The notes beneath the pieces are model-generated. The model was not told where the DNA came from, searched no databases, and saw nothing but the letters and a program-made list of their open reading frames with translations. A program made the position numbers and the translations under genes. Positions 6,599 through 14,321 of a stretch of DNA of 18,430 bases are shown here, in pieces. The stretch comes from Frankiales bacterium. GTDB taxonomy: Bacteria; Actinomycetota; Actinomycetes; Mycobacteriales; SCTD01. The stretch covers positions 1-18,430 of the forward strand of contig JAOPWK010000328.1 of the NCBI GenBank assembly GCA_025965735.1, read 5' to 3'. Numbering within the stretch: the stretch's first letter is position 1; each line of letters begins with the position of its first letter.

Positions 6599-9304
6599 TC
6601 AGCCAAGACTGCGCAGCCGGCTGTCGGGCGCCACCCGCGGCCGAGGCGGAAGCAGCGGCTGCATGGCCAGCAGCGCCGCGACCTCGTCCTCCGGCAGCGG
6701 GTGCGAGACGAACCACCCCTGCAGCAGCTGGCAGCCCGCGGCGACCACCGCCGCGCGCTGCTCCGCCGTCTCGACGCCCTCGGCCACCAGGGTGGCGCCC
6801 AGCGCGCCGGCGAGGTCGGCGACGGCCTGCACGATCGCGGCGTCGCGCCCGCTGCCGGTCGTGCCGCGGGTGAAGCTGCGGTCGATCTTCACGACGTCCA
6901 CGGGCAGGTCGCGCAGGTGCGACAGCGACGAGTAGCCGGTGCCGAAGTCGTCCAGCGCCACCCGCACGCCCAGCTGCCGCAGGCCGGTCAGGGCGCGGGA
7001 GGTCTCCTGCGGCCGCGCCACCACCGCCGTCTCGGTGAGCTCCACGACGAGCCGGTCCGGCGACAGGCCGGTGCGGGCGCACGCCTCCTGCACCCACTGC
7101 ACGACCGTCCCGTCCGCGATCGTCTCCGGGCTGAGGTTCACCGCGACCGAGACCCGCCCCGCGTGCTCGGACCACTGCGCCGCGGCCCGGCACGCCTCGG
7201 CGAGCACCCAGCAGTCGAGCGCCGGAAGCAGCCCCTTGTGCTCGGCGAGCGGCAGGAAGTCGTCCGGCATCAGCAGGCCGTCCTCCGGGTGGTCCCAGCG
7301 CACCAGCGCCTCGCAGGTGACGAGCCGACCTGAGGCGGCGTCCGCGACCGGCTGGTAGTCCAGCCGCAGGCCGTGCCCGCCGCGGAGGACGGCCACCAGG
7401 TCGGCCTGCAGCCGGCGGCGGCGCTCCTCCCGCTCGCGCAGCTGCGGGGTGAACAGCACCGCCCGGTCGCGTCCCTCGGCCTTGGCGGCGTAGAGCGCGG
7501 TGTCCGCGTCGCGCAGCAGGAGCATCGAGGTCGAGCCCTCGCTCCGGCGGCCGATGGTGATGCCGATGCTGCCGCCGACCTCGACCTGCCGCTCGCCCAG
7601 GACGAGCGGCGTCCGCAGCGCGTCGAGCATCCGGGTGGCCACCGCCCGCGCCTGCGCCGGGTCGCCGCAGCCGGCGCAGCAGAGCACGAACTCGTCGCCC
7701 CCGAGCCGCGCCAGCGTGTCGCCCGGGCGGCAGATGGCCTGCAGGCGCTGGCCGACGACGTGCAGCAGCCGGTCGCCGGCGTCGTGGCCGAGGCTGTCGT
7801 TGACTTCCTTGAAGCCGTCCAGGTCGAGGAAGACCAGCGCCACCGGGTTGTCCGTGTCCGCCAGCGCGTCGTCGATGCGCTGCAGCAGCAGGGCGCGGTT
7901 CGGCAGCCCGGTCAGCCCGTCGTGGGTGGCGCGGTGCGCGAGCTCGGCCTCGCTGCGCCGGGCCTGCGTGACGTCCTCGACCATCCCGACGCAGTACGGC
8001 GGCAGGTCATCCACCGAGACGGATGCGACGCCCACCCGGCAGCTCAGCAGGTCGCCGCTGCGCGTGCGCATCCTCAGCTCGGCGCGACGCGGACCGTCCC
8101 CGGGCACGAGCAGGGCGTCCACGAGGGGCCGGTCGCCGGGCTCCACCAGCGTCGCCAGTCGCATGCCGACGAGCTCGGCGGGGCCGTAGCCGAGCAGTTC
8201 GCAGAAGGCCGGGTTGACCTCGGCCAGCACCCCGTCGGGCTGGAGCACCATCTGCGCGACCGGACCGTTCGCGAAGACCCCGCGAAGCCGCTGCTCGCTG
8301 ACGCGCAGCGCCTGCTCGGCGACGACGCGCTCGGTGATGTCGCTGGCGATGCCGGCGACCGCGGTCACCTGCCCGGCGTCGTCCACCAGCGGGAACTTCA
8401 CGATGGCCAGGATCCGCTCCTCGCCGGCCACCACGTTGCGCTCGAGCACCTCGCTGGGCCGTCGCTCGGCCACGATGCGCGCGTCGTGCGCGTCCGACGC
8501 CTCCCCCACCTCGGACCCGAACAGGTCGCCGCTGGTCCGCCCCAGCACCTGCTCGGCGGACAGCTGCAGCACCTCCTGCATCTGCCGGTTGGCGTCGATG
8601 AAGCGCCCCTCGAGGTCCTTCACGAAGATGCTCGACGGGGCGTTGTCGAGCAGTCCGCTCAGCCGGCGCTCGCTCTCCCGGACGCGCGAGGCCTCCTGGT
8701 CGGCGCGCTCCTCCGCGGTGCGACGCTCGCGCTCGGCCCACGTCCACGCCAGCGCGCTGACGGCTGCGGCACCCAGCACGTACGAGCCGTGCACCAGCGC
8801 CGCCAGCCACGGGTTCTGCATCGACCAGGCGTCGTCGTACACGTCACCTGGCGCGAGCAGCCCCATCACCGCGTGGTCGACGAGCACGAACGCGATGGCG
8901 AGCAGGAAGGGCAGCCACTGCTGGTACAGCGCCAGCGCGGCGACCACGAGGAAGAAGTGGAAGTGCAGGACGGTGCGCCCGTCTCCCGCGTGCACGACCG
9001 CGGCCGCAGCAGCGACCAGGCCGAGGGACACCGCGGACGCGGCGACGCCCCGGGAGCGGGACAGCGCACCGACGACCAGCAACCCGACCAGGGCGGCGCC
9101 CACGCCGACCAGGTGGCTCAGCGGCTCGCCGTTGACCAGCGCCCAGATCGGCAGCAGCAGCACGTGCAGCGCGAGCAGGCCGAGCAGCGCACGGTGCCGC
9201 GCGTGCCACAACGGCGCGGCGAGGTCGCGGCGCCCGGGGAGCACACCCCGGAGGAGCTCGCCCGGGGTCGGGGGGCGGCCGTCATGGCGGTCCACCTGCA
9301 CCAC
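6599..9304 (-). CDS. Membrane PAS-PAS-GGDEF-EAL cyclic-di-GMP synthase/phosphodiesterase
   Basis: A 901-residue signalling protein. Residues about 38-190 form six or so hydrophobic segments containing LHFHFFLVVAALALYQQW, with conserved-looking histidines H114, H116 and H144. A short coiled coil (about 190-214) leads to two PAS domains (about 214-330 and 338-450). The GGDEF domain (about 455-615) has intact GGDEF (535-539) and an inhibitory I-site RPGD (526-529) at the standard 5-residue distance. The EAL domain (about 640-880) keeps EALVRW (665-670), ELTET, DDFGTGYSS, KIDRSF and EGVET. Both activities could therefore be functional. The start is uncertain: GTG codons occur at 9304, 9301 and 9295. 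GAGGGA (9312-9307) lies only 2 nt from the first, so the second or third may be used. It sits alone, downstream of the ABC operon and convergent with the anti-sigma gene. Confidence 0.94.
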   Translation of the reverse strand: MVQVDRHDGRPPTPGELLRGVLPGRRDLAAPLWHARHRALLGLLALHVLLLPIWALVNGEPLSHLVGVGAALVGLLVVGALSRSRGVAASAVSLGLVAAAAAVVHAGDGRTVLHFHFFLVVAALALYQQWLPFLLAIAFVLVDHAVMGLLAPGDVYDDAWSMQNPWLAALVHGSYVLGAAAVSALAWTWAERERRTAEERADQEASRVRESERRLSGLLDNAPSSIFVKDLEGRFIDANRQMQEVLQLSAEQVLGRTSGDLFGSEVGEASDAHDARIVAERRPSEVLERNVVAGEERILAIVKFPLVDDAGQVTAVAGIASDITERVVAEQALRVSEQRLRGVFANGPVAQMVLQPDGVLAEVNPAFCELLGYGPAELVGMRLATLVEPGDRPLVDALLVPGDGPRRAELRMRTRSGDLLSCRVGVASVSVDDLPPYCVGMVEDVTQARRSEAELAHRATHDGLTGLPNRALLLQRIDDALADTDNPVALVFLDLDGFKEVNDSLGHDAGDRLLHVVGQRLQAICRPGDTLARLGGDEFVLCCAGCGDPAQARAVATRMLDALRTPLVLGERQVEVGGSIGITIGRRSEGSTSMLLLRDADTALYAAKAEGRDRAVLFTPQLREREERRRRLQADLVAVLRGGHGLRLDYQPVADAASGRLVTCEALVRWDHPEDGLLMPDDFLPLAEHKGLLPALDCWVLAEACRAAAQWSEHAGRVSVAVNLSPETIADGTVVQWVQEACARTGLSPDRLVVELTETAVVARPQETSRALTGLRQLGVRVALDDFGTGYSSLSHLRDLPVDVVKIDRSFTRGTTGSGRDAAIVQAVADLAGALGATLVAEGVETAEQRAAVVAAGCQLLQGWFVSHPLPEDEVAALLAMQPLLPPRPRVAPDSRLRSLG

Positions 9305-9371
9305 GGTCCCTCACGGCCGGCCGAGGCGCATGAGCCGCAGGAGCCAGCTGCACATGGCCCGGAAGAGCCAG

Positions 9372-9394
9372 GCTGGCCGGGCGAACGGGCCAGC
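9372..9394 (-). terminator. Hairpin after the ABC importer operon
   Basis: Arms GCTGGCC (9372-9378) and GGCCAGC (9388-9394) with a 9-nt loop begin 1 nt after the ATPase stop codon. The stem is GC-rich without a T-tract. It lies before the c-di-GMP gene on the same strand and probably separates the two transcription units. Confidence 0.5.
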
Positions 9395-9395
9395 G

Positions 9396-10442
9396 TCAGG
9401 CGGCGAGGAAGGCCGACCCCGGCTCCACCGCGAGCCGCACCATCGCGCCGACCGGGCTCGCCGCGGCCGCTGCCGACGGCACGTCCACCCGCACGACGTC
9501 CTCGTTCGCGAGGCGCACCGCCAGGCGGGTGACCGGCCCGAGGAAGCTGTGCGTCAGGACCGTGCCGGCCAGCTGGCCCTCGGCCGCGACGTGCAGGTCG
9601 ACCGGCCGCACGAGCACCCGAGCCGGCGCGCCGTCTGGCTGCTCGGCCAGCACCGCGGCGGGCAGCCGCGCACCGTCCGCAAGCAGCAGGTCGCTCCCCG
9701 AGACGCTCCCGCTGAAGGAGTTCGTGACGCCGATGAACTCGGCCACGAAGGGCGTCGCGGGGCGCTGGTAGACCGCGCCCGGGCTGTCGAGCTGCTCGAG
9801 GCGGCCGCGCGACATGACGCCCACGCGGTCGCTGATGGCCAGCGCCTCCTCCTGGTCATGCGTGACGAACAGGGTGGTGATGGCGAGCTCGGTCTGGATG
9901 CGCCGGATCTGCTCGCGCAGCTGCACCCGGACCTGCGCGTAGAGCGCCGACAGCGTCTCGTCGAGCAGCAGCACCCTCTGCCGGATCGCCAGCGCCCGGG
10001 CCAGCGCGACGCGCTGCTGCTGGCCGCCGGACATCTGGTGCGGGTACTTGTCGGCCTGGTCCGCGAGTCCGACCAGCTCGAGCAGCTCCCCGGCACGGGA
10101 GCGCTCCTCGGCGCCCGACATCTTGCGCAGGCGCAGCCCGAAGCCGACGTTGTCCCGGGCGGTGAGGTTGGGGAACAGGCTGTACGCCTGGAAGACCATC
10201 CCCATGTCGCGCTTGTTGGCCGGCACCCGCGTGATGTCCCGGCCGCCGACGAGGACCCGACCCGAGTCAGCGGTCTCGAGCCCGGCCAGGATCCGCAGCG
10301 CCGTGGTCTTGCCGCAGCCGGACGGACCGAGCAGCGAGACGAACTCGCCGGGCTCGACGAGCAGGTCGAGGCCGTCCAGCGCCGCGACGCCGCTGTACGA
10401 ACGGGACAGCGATGTGAGGTGCACGCCCGCGCCGGTGGTCAC
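9396..10442 (-). CDS. ABC transporter ATP-binding protein (polyamine/iron class) with altered D-loop
   Basis: The 348-residue ATPase of the importer. Motifs: Walker A GPSGCGKT (39-46), Q-loop Q85 in MVFQAYSLFP, signature MSGGQ (137-141), Walker B VLLLDE (157-162), H-loop H195 in FVTHDQEEA, and a C-terminal TOBE-like regulatory region (about 240-348). Close relatives read DEPLSALD at the Walker B/D-loop junction. This protein reads DETLSALY, so Pro163 is Thr and the D-loop Asp168 is Tyr (codon TAC at 9941-9939). Each change needs only one base substitution from the usual codon. The start is GTG (10440-10442), overlapping the upstream permease stop (GTGA). A longer open frame continues upstream but has no family similarity. 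Last gene of the four-gene operon, followed by a hairpin. Confidence 0.93.
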   Translation of the reverse strand: MTTGAGVHLTSLSRSYSGVAALDGLDLLVEPGEFVSLLGPSGCGKTTALRILAGLETADSGRVLVGGRDITRVPANKRDMGMVFQAYSLFPNLTARDNVGFGLRLRKMSGAEERSRAGELLELVGLADQADKYPHQMSGGQQQRVALARALAIRQRVLLLDETLSALYAQVRVQLREQIRRIQTELAITTLFVTHDQEEALAISDRVGVMSRGRLEQLDSPGAVYQRPATPFVAEFIGVTNSFSGSVSGSDLLLADGARLPAAVLAEQPDGAPARVLVRPVDLHVAAEGQLAGTVLTHSFLGPVTRLAVRLANEDVVRVDVPSAAAAASPVGAMVRLAVEPGSAFLAA

Positions 10443-11233
10443 GCCTTGCCTCCAGAGGGAGCGAGCGGCTCGGCGACGCGTGCGGTGCGCCGCCGGCCGA
10501 CGAGCTGCGACAGGACGAGCAGCAAGCCGAAGGCCAGCAGCAGGGCGGCCAGCGAGACCGCGATGGACAGCGCCGCGTCGCGCTTGCCGGTGAGGTTGAT
10601 GGCGACCTGCAGCGTCGGGAAGTTCAGCAGGCTCGCCAGCGTGAACTCCCCCAGCACCAGGGCGACCGTGAGCAGGGCGGCCGACAGCACCGCCGCTCGT
10701 ACGCCCGGCAGGACCACGCGCAGCATCACGGTCCCCCAGCCGGCGCCGAGGCTGCGGGCGGCCTCGGACAGCGTGCGGAGGTCCATCGCCTGCAGGCCCG
10801 ACTCGAGGGCGCGGTAGGCGTACGGCAGGACCAGCACGACGTAGACGAAGGTCAGCGTCAGCGCTGAGTTGCCCAGGAAGTAGCTGACCCAGGAGTAGAG
10901 CGACGCGATCCCGACGACCAGGACGACGGCGGGGATCACCAGCGGCAGCAGGCAGAGGAACTCCACCAGCCGCTTCAGCTTCGGCAGCCGGAGCTGCACC
11001 CAGACCATCGTCGGAAGCAGCAGCACGAGCATCAGCACGCTGGTCAGCACCGACAGCTGGAGCGACACCGCGATCGCGTCGAGGAGCGCCCGGTCGTCGG
11101 CGATCGACGTCCAGGCGGTGAAGTCGCGGCCGCCGCCGGGTGCGCCGCGGGTGGAGAAGTCGAGCATCGCCACGAGCGGCAGCAGGAAGAAGGCGCCGAG
11201 CACGCCGAGCACCGAGTACCGGACCGCCCTCAT
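10439..11233 (-). CDS. ABC transporter permease, PotC/YdcV-like
   Basis: The 264-residue second membrane subunit. About six hydrophobic segments are visible. The cytoplasmic coupling loop with the EAA motif is EAARSLGAGWGTVMLRVVLP (about residues 157-176), which docks on the ATPase. The C-terminal block, FTLASLLNFPTLQVAINLTG, followed by a final hydrophobic pair, resembles permeases annotated as putative spermidine/putrescine transport. The start ATG (11231-11233) overlaps the stop of the first permease (ATGA), and the stop overlaps the ATPase start (GTGA). The open frame continues upstream in the same frame, but the coupling overlap and the N-terminus MRAVRYSVLGVLGAFFLLPL argue for this start. 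Confidence 0.92.
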   Translation of the reverse strand: MRAVRYSVLGVLGAFFLLPLVAMLDFSTRGAPGGGRDFTAWTSIADDRALLDAIAVSLQLSVLTSVLMLVLLLPTMVWVQLRLPKLKRLVEFLCLLPLVIPAVVLVVGIASLYSWVSYFLGNSALTLTFVYVVLVLPYAYRALESGLQAMDLRTLSEAARSLGAGWGTVMLRVVLPGVRAAVLSAALLTVALVLGEFTLASLLNFPTLQVAINLTGKRDAALSIAVSLAALLLAFGLLLVLSQLVGRRRTARVAEPLAPSGGKA

Positions 11234-12084
11234 CGCAGCCACCGCGTCGTGCGCCGCTGGAGCAAGGCGTAGAGCGCCATGACCACGGCGACGACCAGCA
11301 CCATGCCCAGACCCAGGGCGCGAGCCAGGTTCTGCTGGCCGAGCAGCACTTCGCTGGTCTGCAGGTTGCGGATCTGCAGGGGGACGATCGGCGCTCCCTG
11401 GCTGACCAGCGCCGCGGCCGTCGCGTAGGCCGAGAATGCGTTGGCGAACAGCAGCAGCATCGAGCCGAAGAACGCCGGCGCGAGCACCGGCCCGGCGACG
11501 CGGCGCCAGTACGTCCACGCGCTGCCACCCAGGCTGCGGGCCGCCTCCCGCCACTGCGGCTTCAGGCCGTCGAGCGCCGGCAGGAAAACGATGACCATCA
11601 GCGGGATCTGGAAGTAGGTGTAGACGAGCACCAGGCCCGGCAGCTCGAAGATCCAGGCGCCGCCGGCGAACAGGTCGATGCCCTGCTCGCGCAGCGCGAC
11701 CGTCACGAGCCCCTCGAAGCCGACGGTCGCGAGGAACGCAAACGCCAGCGTCACGCCGCCGAACTGCGCGAGCACCCCTGAGGCGGAGGTGACGACACGC
11801 CGGAGCAGCCCGTCGGGGTCGCCCGTCGCGACCGCCCACGCGAGCAGCGCGCCCAGCACCGCACCCACGACCGCCGTGATGGCCGACAGCTGCAGGCTGC
11901 GGACGAACGCCTCCAGGTACGGGCTGCCGACGACGGCGCGCACGTTCTGCAGCGTGAGCGCCCCGTCGTCGTCGACGAACGCACCGCCGACGACGACGAG
12001 CGTCGGGTACAGCAGGAAGACGCCGACGTAGGCGAGGAACGGGACCGCGCCGAGCGCGGGCAGCACGGCCCAGCGGCGACTCAG
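11230..12084 (-). CDS. ABC transporter permease, PotB/YdcU-like
   Basis: First membrane subunit, 284 residues from the proposed CTG start. Six or so hydrophobic segments are visible, with an EAA loop EAARSLGGSAWTYWRRVAGP and the FSAYATAAALVSQGAPIVPL block, which resembles putative spermidine/putrescine permeases. The start is open. A conventional GTG lies at 12066 but has no ribosome binding site and would begin the protein inside the first membrane segment. A CTG at 12084 overlaps the upstream TGA as CTGA, has GAAGG 8 nt before it, and gives the N-terminus (M)SRRWAVLPALG, with the positive charges expected on the cytoplasmic side. The other two junctions of this operon are also 4-nt overlaps. 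I therefore prefer CTG, with GTG 12066 as the fallback. Confidence 0.85.
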   Translation of the reverse strand: MSRRWAVLPALGAVPFLAYVGVFLLYPTLVVVGGAFVDDDGALTLQNVRAVVGSPYLEAFVRSLQLSAITAVVGAVLGALLAWAVATGDPDGLLRRVVTSASGVLAQFGGVTLAFAFLATVGFEGLVTVALREQGIDLFAGGAWIFELPGLVLVYTYFQIPLMVIVFLPALDGLKPQWREAARSLGGSAWTYWRRVAGPVLAPAFFGSMLLLFANAFSAYATAAALVSQGAPIVPLQIRNLQTSEVLLGQQNLARALGLGMVLVVAVVMALYALLQRRTTRWLR

Positions 12085-13208
12085 CTGATGGCCTTCGCCC
12101 AGTTGGCGCCGAGGTACTCCTTGGCCTTGTTGCTCTGCTCCTCGGTGAGGCTGACCGGTTCGCCCTCGGTCTTCGGGAGCTTGGCGTAGGCGGCCTGGTC
12201 GATGGTGCCGGCCTCGACCATGGCGGCCTCGCGGACCGGGCGGCCGAAGCCCTTCAGCCACAGGTTCTGGCCCTCGTCGCTGTAGAGGAACTCCTGCCAC
12301 AGGCGGGCGGCGGCCGGGTGCGGTGCCTCCTTGTTGATGGCCTGCACGTAGTAGGAGCTGACGACGGCCTCGCTCGGCACGACGACCTTCCAGTCCCGCT
12401 TGCCCTCCAGGGCGACCGTCTGCGCGGCGTTGGTGTAGTCCCAGTCGATGACGACCGGCGTCTGACCGGAGGCGATCGTGGTGGGCGTCGGGTCGACGGG
12501 CAGGAAGTTGCCGGCCTTGTTCAGCTGGGCGAAGAAGTCCACGCCCGGCTTGATGTCATCGGCGCTGCCGCCGTTGCCGAGCGAGGCCATGACGACGCCG
12601 GTGAAGGCGGCGCCGGCCTGCGTCGGGTCGCCGTTCAGCGCGACCTTGCCCTTGTACTGCGGCTTGAGCAGGTCCTTGACGCTGGTCGGCGCGGGAACGG
12701 CTCCGGCGTCGTAGCCGATGGACATGAGACCGCCGTAGTCGCTGAGAAAGCGGCCGTCCGGGTCCTTGAGCTCGTCCGCGACGTCGTCCCAGGTCTGCAC
12801 CTTGTACGGCGCGAACAGGTCGGCGTTCGCGACGGCGACCGACGGGCCGAGGTCGAAGACGTCGGGCGCGCGGTCCGTGCCGGACAGCTGCTTGGCGGCG
12901 TTGATCTCGTCCTGGCTGGACGCGTCCGGCTGGGCGCTGTTGACCTTGATGCCGTACTTCTTGCTGAAGGTGTCGATGACCTCGGCGTAGTTGGTCCAGT
13001 CCGGCGGGAGCGCGATGACGTTGAGCGCGCCCTCCTCCTTGGCGGCCGCGACGAGCTCCTCGAAGCCGCCGAAGTCCTCGGCAGAGGCGGCGGAGGCGGC
13101 CTCGGTGCTCTCCCCGCCGTTGCCGCGGGACGGTGCTTCGCCGCAGGCAGCGGTGAGGGCGAGAGCCGCGAGCAGGACGGTGGTTCCGGTACGACGGCGC
13201 AGGGTCAC
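12081..13208 (-). CDS. ABC transporter substrate-binding lipoprotein (polyamine/iron class)
   Basis: A 375-residue solute receptor. The N-terminus is a lipoprotein signal: three arginines, a hydrophobic core and a TAAC lipobox with C22 as the likely lipidated residue. It is followed by a Gly/Ser/Glu/Ala-rich linker to about residue 45. The mature part is a type-2 periplasmic-binding fold (SBP_bac_8 type) with an early EELVAAAKEEGALNVIAL strand-helix and a hinge region near SSYYVQAINKEAPHP. Family members bind polyamines, ferric iron, thiamine or phosphonates. The permeases favour the polyamine branch, but the ligand is not determined. The start is GTG (13206-13208), with GAGGA (13219-13215) 6 nt upstream. 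It is the first gene of the importer operon, and its TGA overlaps the start region of the first permease. Confidence 0.93.
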   Translation of the reverse strand: MTLRRRTGTTVLLAALALTAACGEAPSRGNGGESTEAASAASAEDFGGFEELVAAAKEEGALNVIALPPDWTNYAEVIDTFSKKYGIKVNSAQPDASSQDEINAAKQLSGTDRAPDVFDLGPSVAVANADLFAPYKVQTWDDVADELKDPDGRFLSDYGGLMSIGYDAGAVPAPTSVKDLLKPQYKGKVALNGDPTQAGAAFTGVVMASLGNGGSADDIKPGVDFFAQLNKAGNFLPVDPTPTTIASGQTPVVIDWDYTNAAQTVALEGKRDWKVVVPSEAVVSSYYVQAINKEAPHPAAARLWQEFLYSDEGQNLWLKGFGRPVREAAMVEAGTIDQAAYAKLPKTEGEPVSLTEEQSNKAKEYLGANWAKAIS

Positions 13209-13242
13209 GAGACGTCCTCGACAGTCGGGGGCTGGTTCAGCC

Positions 13243-13278
13243 GGAACGTACCCCAGTGCCCGGAACGCGAGGCGAACG
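13243..13278 (-). promoter_or_regulatory. Candidate -10 box and repeated CGTTC(C/G) motif before the ABC operon
   Basis: In the 93-bp gap upstream of the lipoprotein gene, the minus strand carries TACGTT (13250-13245), a TAnnnT-type -10 candidate 36 nt before the GTG, without a clear -35. Three hexamers CGTTCG (13278-13273), CGTTCC (13267-13262) and CGTTCC (13248-13243) are repeated here. A small hairpin GGCTG/CAGCC (13230-13242) follows. Weak evidence, by eye only. Confidence 0.2.
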
Positions 13279-13301
13279 CGGGTCGTCCGCCGGTGCAGCC
13301 G

Positions 13302-14321
13302 CTAGAGGTGGTCCAGGTCTCCCCAGGACACCGACCAGTCGAGGGTGTCGGGGGAGGGCGCTCCGGAGCCGGCCGCCACGCCGCCGAACCACTGGGGGTG
13401 CGGCTCGAGACGGCGGGGCAGCCTGCGGAACCCGCTCCAGCGGGACAGCCGGTCGAGCCGGCTGCCGCCGTAGGTGATCATCGCCAGGCCGTGCGCACCC
13501 TCGGCTGAGGCCTGGAGGGTGCGCGTGAGCGCACGGGCGTCCGCGGCGCTCACGGCGACGTACTCGAGGACGTAGACGAACTCGCCGCCGAACGCCTGCC
13601 GCGTCGCGGTGACCGCGGACGCGACCAGCTCGCCGTCGCGGTGCACGTCGTGGTACCTGTACGCGTCCGGATCAGGGTTGTCCCGGTAGCGCCACTGCCA
13701 CCAGGTGCCGTCGCGCACGATGCCGTTGCTCGTCGACAGCCGGCCCCACAGCTGGTCCAGCTGGGGGGAGGGGCCGCTGACCTCCTGGCCCGTGTGGCCC
13801 TTGCCGACGTGGAAGGCCGTCTTCCTGAGCAGTGCGGCTGCGGGCGCGGGGACGCCGAACCGGGTGCGGACCCAGTCGTCGTCGAGCGGGAGGACGTTCA
13901 CCCTCAGCCGGGCGGCCTCGACCCAGCCGGCGCGCGCGATCCCGTTGCGGGACGCCAGGCTCGGATAGGCCAGGGTGTACGTCCAGCCCTGCTCGGCGAC
14001 GTCGGCGTACAGGGCGCGCGAGAGCGGGGTGAACAGGCGGCGTCCCTGGTGCTCCGGGAGGACCGCCGCGTCGATGCCCAGCGCGGCCGTGGTGGTGCGC
14101 CCCTCCAGGTGGATGCGCACCGGGATCGCCGTGTACACCGCGATGATCTCGCCGGCTTCTTCCAGCACCCACGTCCGCGGCGGGCCGTACGGGTTCTGGA
14201 GGTACTGCCACTCCATGACCTCGGGGCGGGCCTTGGGGTTGTCCGGGAACGCCTCCCGCAGGACGTGGCGCACGCGGTCGTACTCGTCAGGCGCGGCCAG
14301 TCGCGCCACCGGCTCGCTCAC
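13302..14321 (-). CDS. GNAT-family N-acyltransferase, probably amino-sugar or amine directed
   Basis: A 339-residue protein. The N-terminal half holds a GNAT core: the acyl-CoA pyrophosphate loop is in AAVLPEHQGRRLFTPLSRAL (85-104), preceded by a beta-strand region AVYTAIPVRI (61-70). The second half (about 200-310) has another GNAT-like alpha/beta pattern, including ELVASAVTAT, FVYVLEYVAV and ALAMITYGGS-like segments. This suggests a two-lobe enzyme like those found in polysaccharide and glycolipid loci. It ends in LDWSVSWGDLDHL, a type of tail I associate with such enzymes. There is no signal peptide, so it is probably cytoplasmic. The start GTG (14319-14321) overlaps the stop of the PIG-L deacetylase (GTGA), indicating coupled translation and related substrates. 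The acceptor and acyl group are unknown. A mycothiol synthase-like role is possible but no MshD-specific feature was recognised. Confidence 0.85.
   Translation of the reverse strand: MSEPVARLAAPDEYDRVRHVLREAFPDNPKARPEVMEWQYLQNPYGPPRTWVLEEAGEIIAVYTAIPVRIHLEGRTTTAALGIDAAVLPEHQGRRLFTPLSRALYADVAEQGWTYTLAYPSLASRNGIARAGWVEAARLRVNVLPLDDDWVRTRFGVPAPAAALLRKTAFHVGKGHTGQEVSGPSPQLDQLWGRLSTSNGIVRDGTWWQWRYRDNPDPDAYRYHDVHRDGELVASAVTATRQAFGGEFVYVLEYVAVSAADARALTRTLQASAEGAHGLAMITYGGSRLDRLSRWSGFRRLPRRLEPHPQWFGGVAAGSGAPSPDTLDWSVSWGDLDHL

Noticed and set aside
10443..11528. Upstream extension of the ABC ATPase frame, giving a 710-residue protein
   Set aside because: The extension is low-complexity and covers the permease genes in another frame. 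The GTG at 10442 coupled to the permease stop is the real start.
13230..13242. GGCTG/CAGCC inverted repeat before the ABC operon as an operator
   Set aside because: Five base pairs with a 3-nt loop is too little to claim a regulator site; it is mentioned only within the weak promoter entry.
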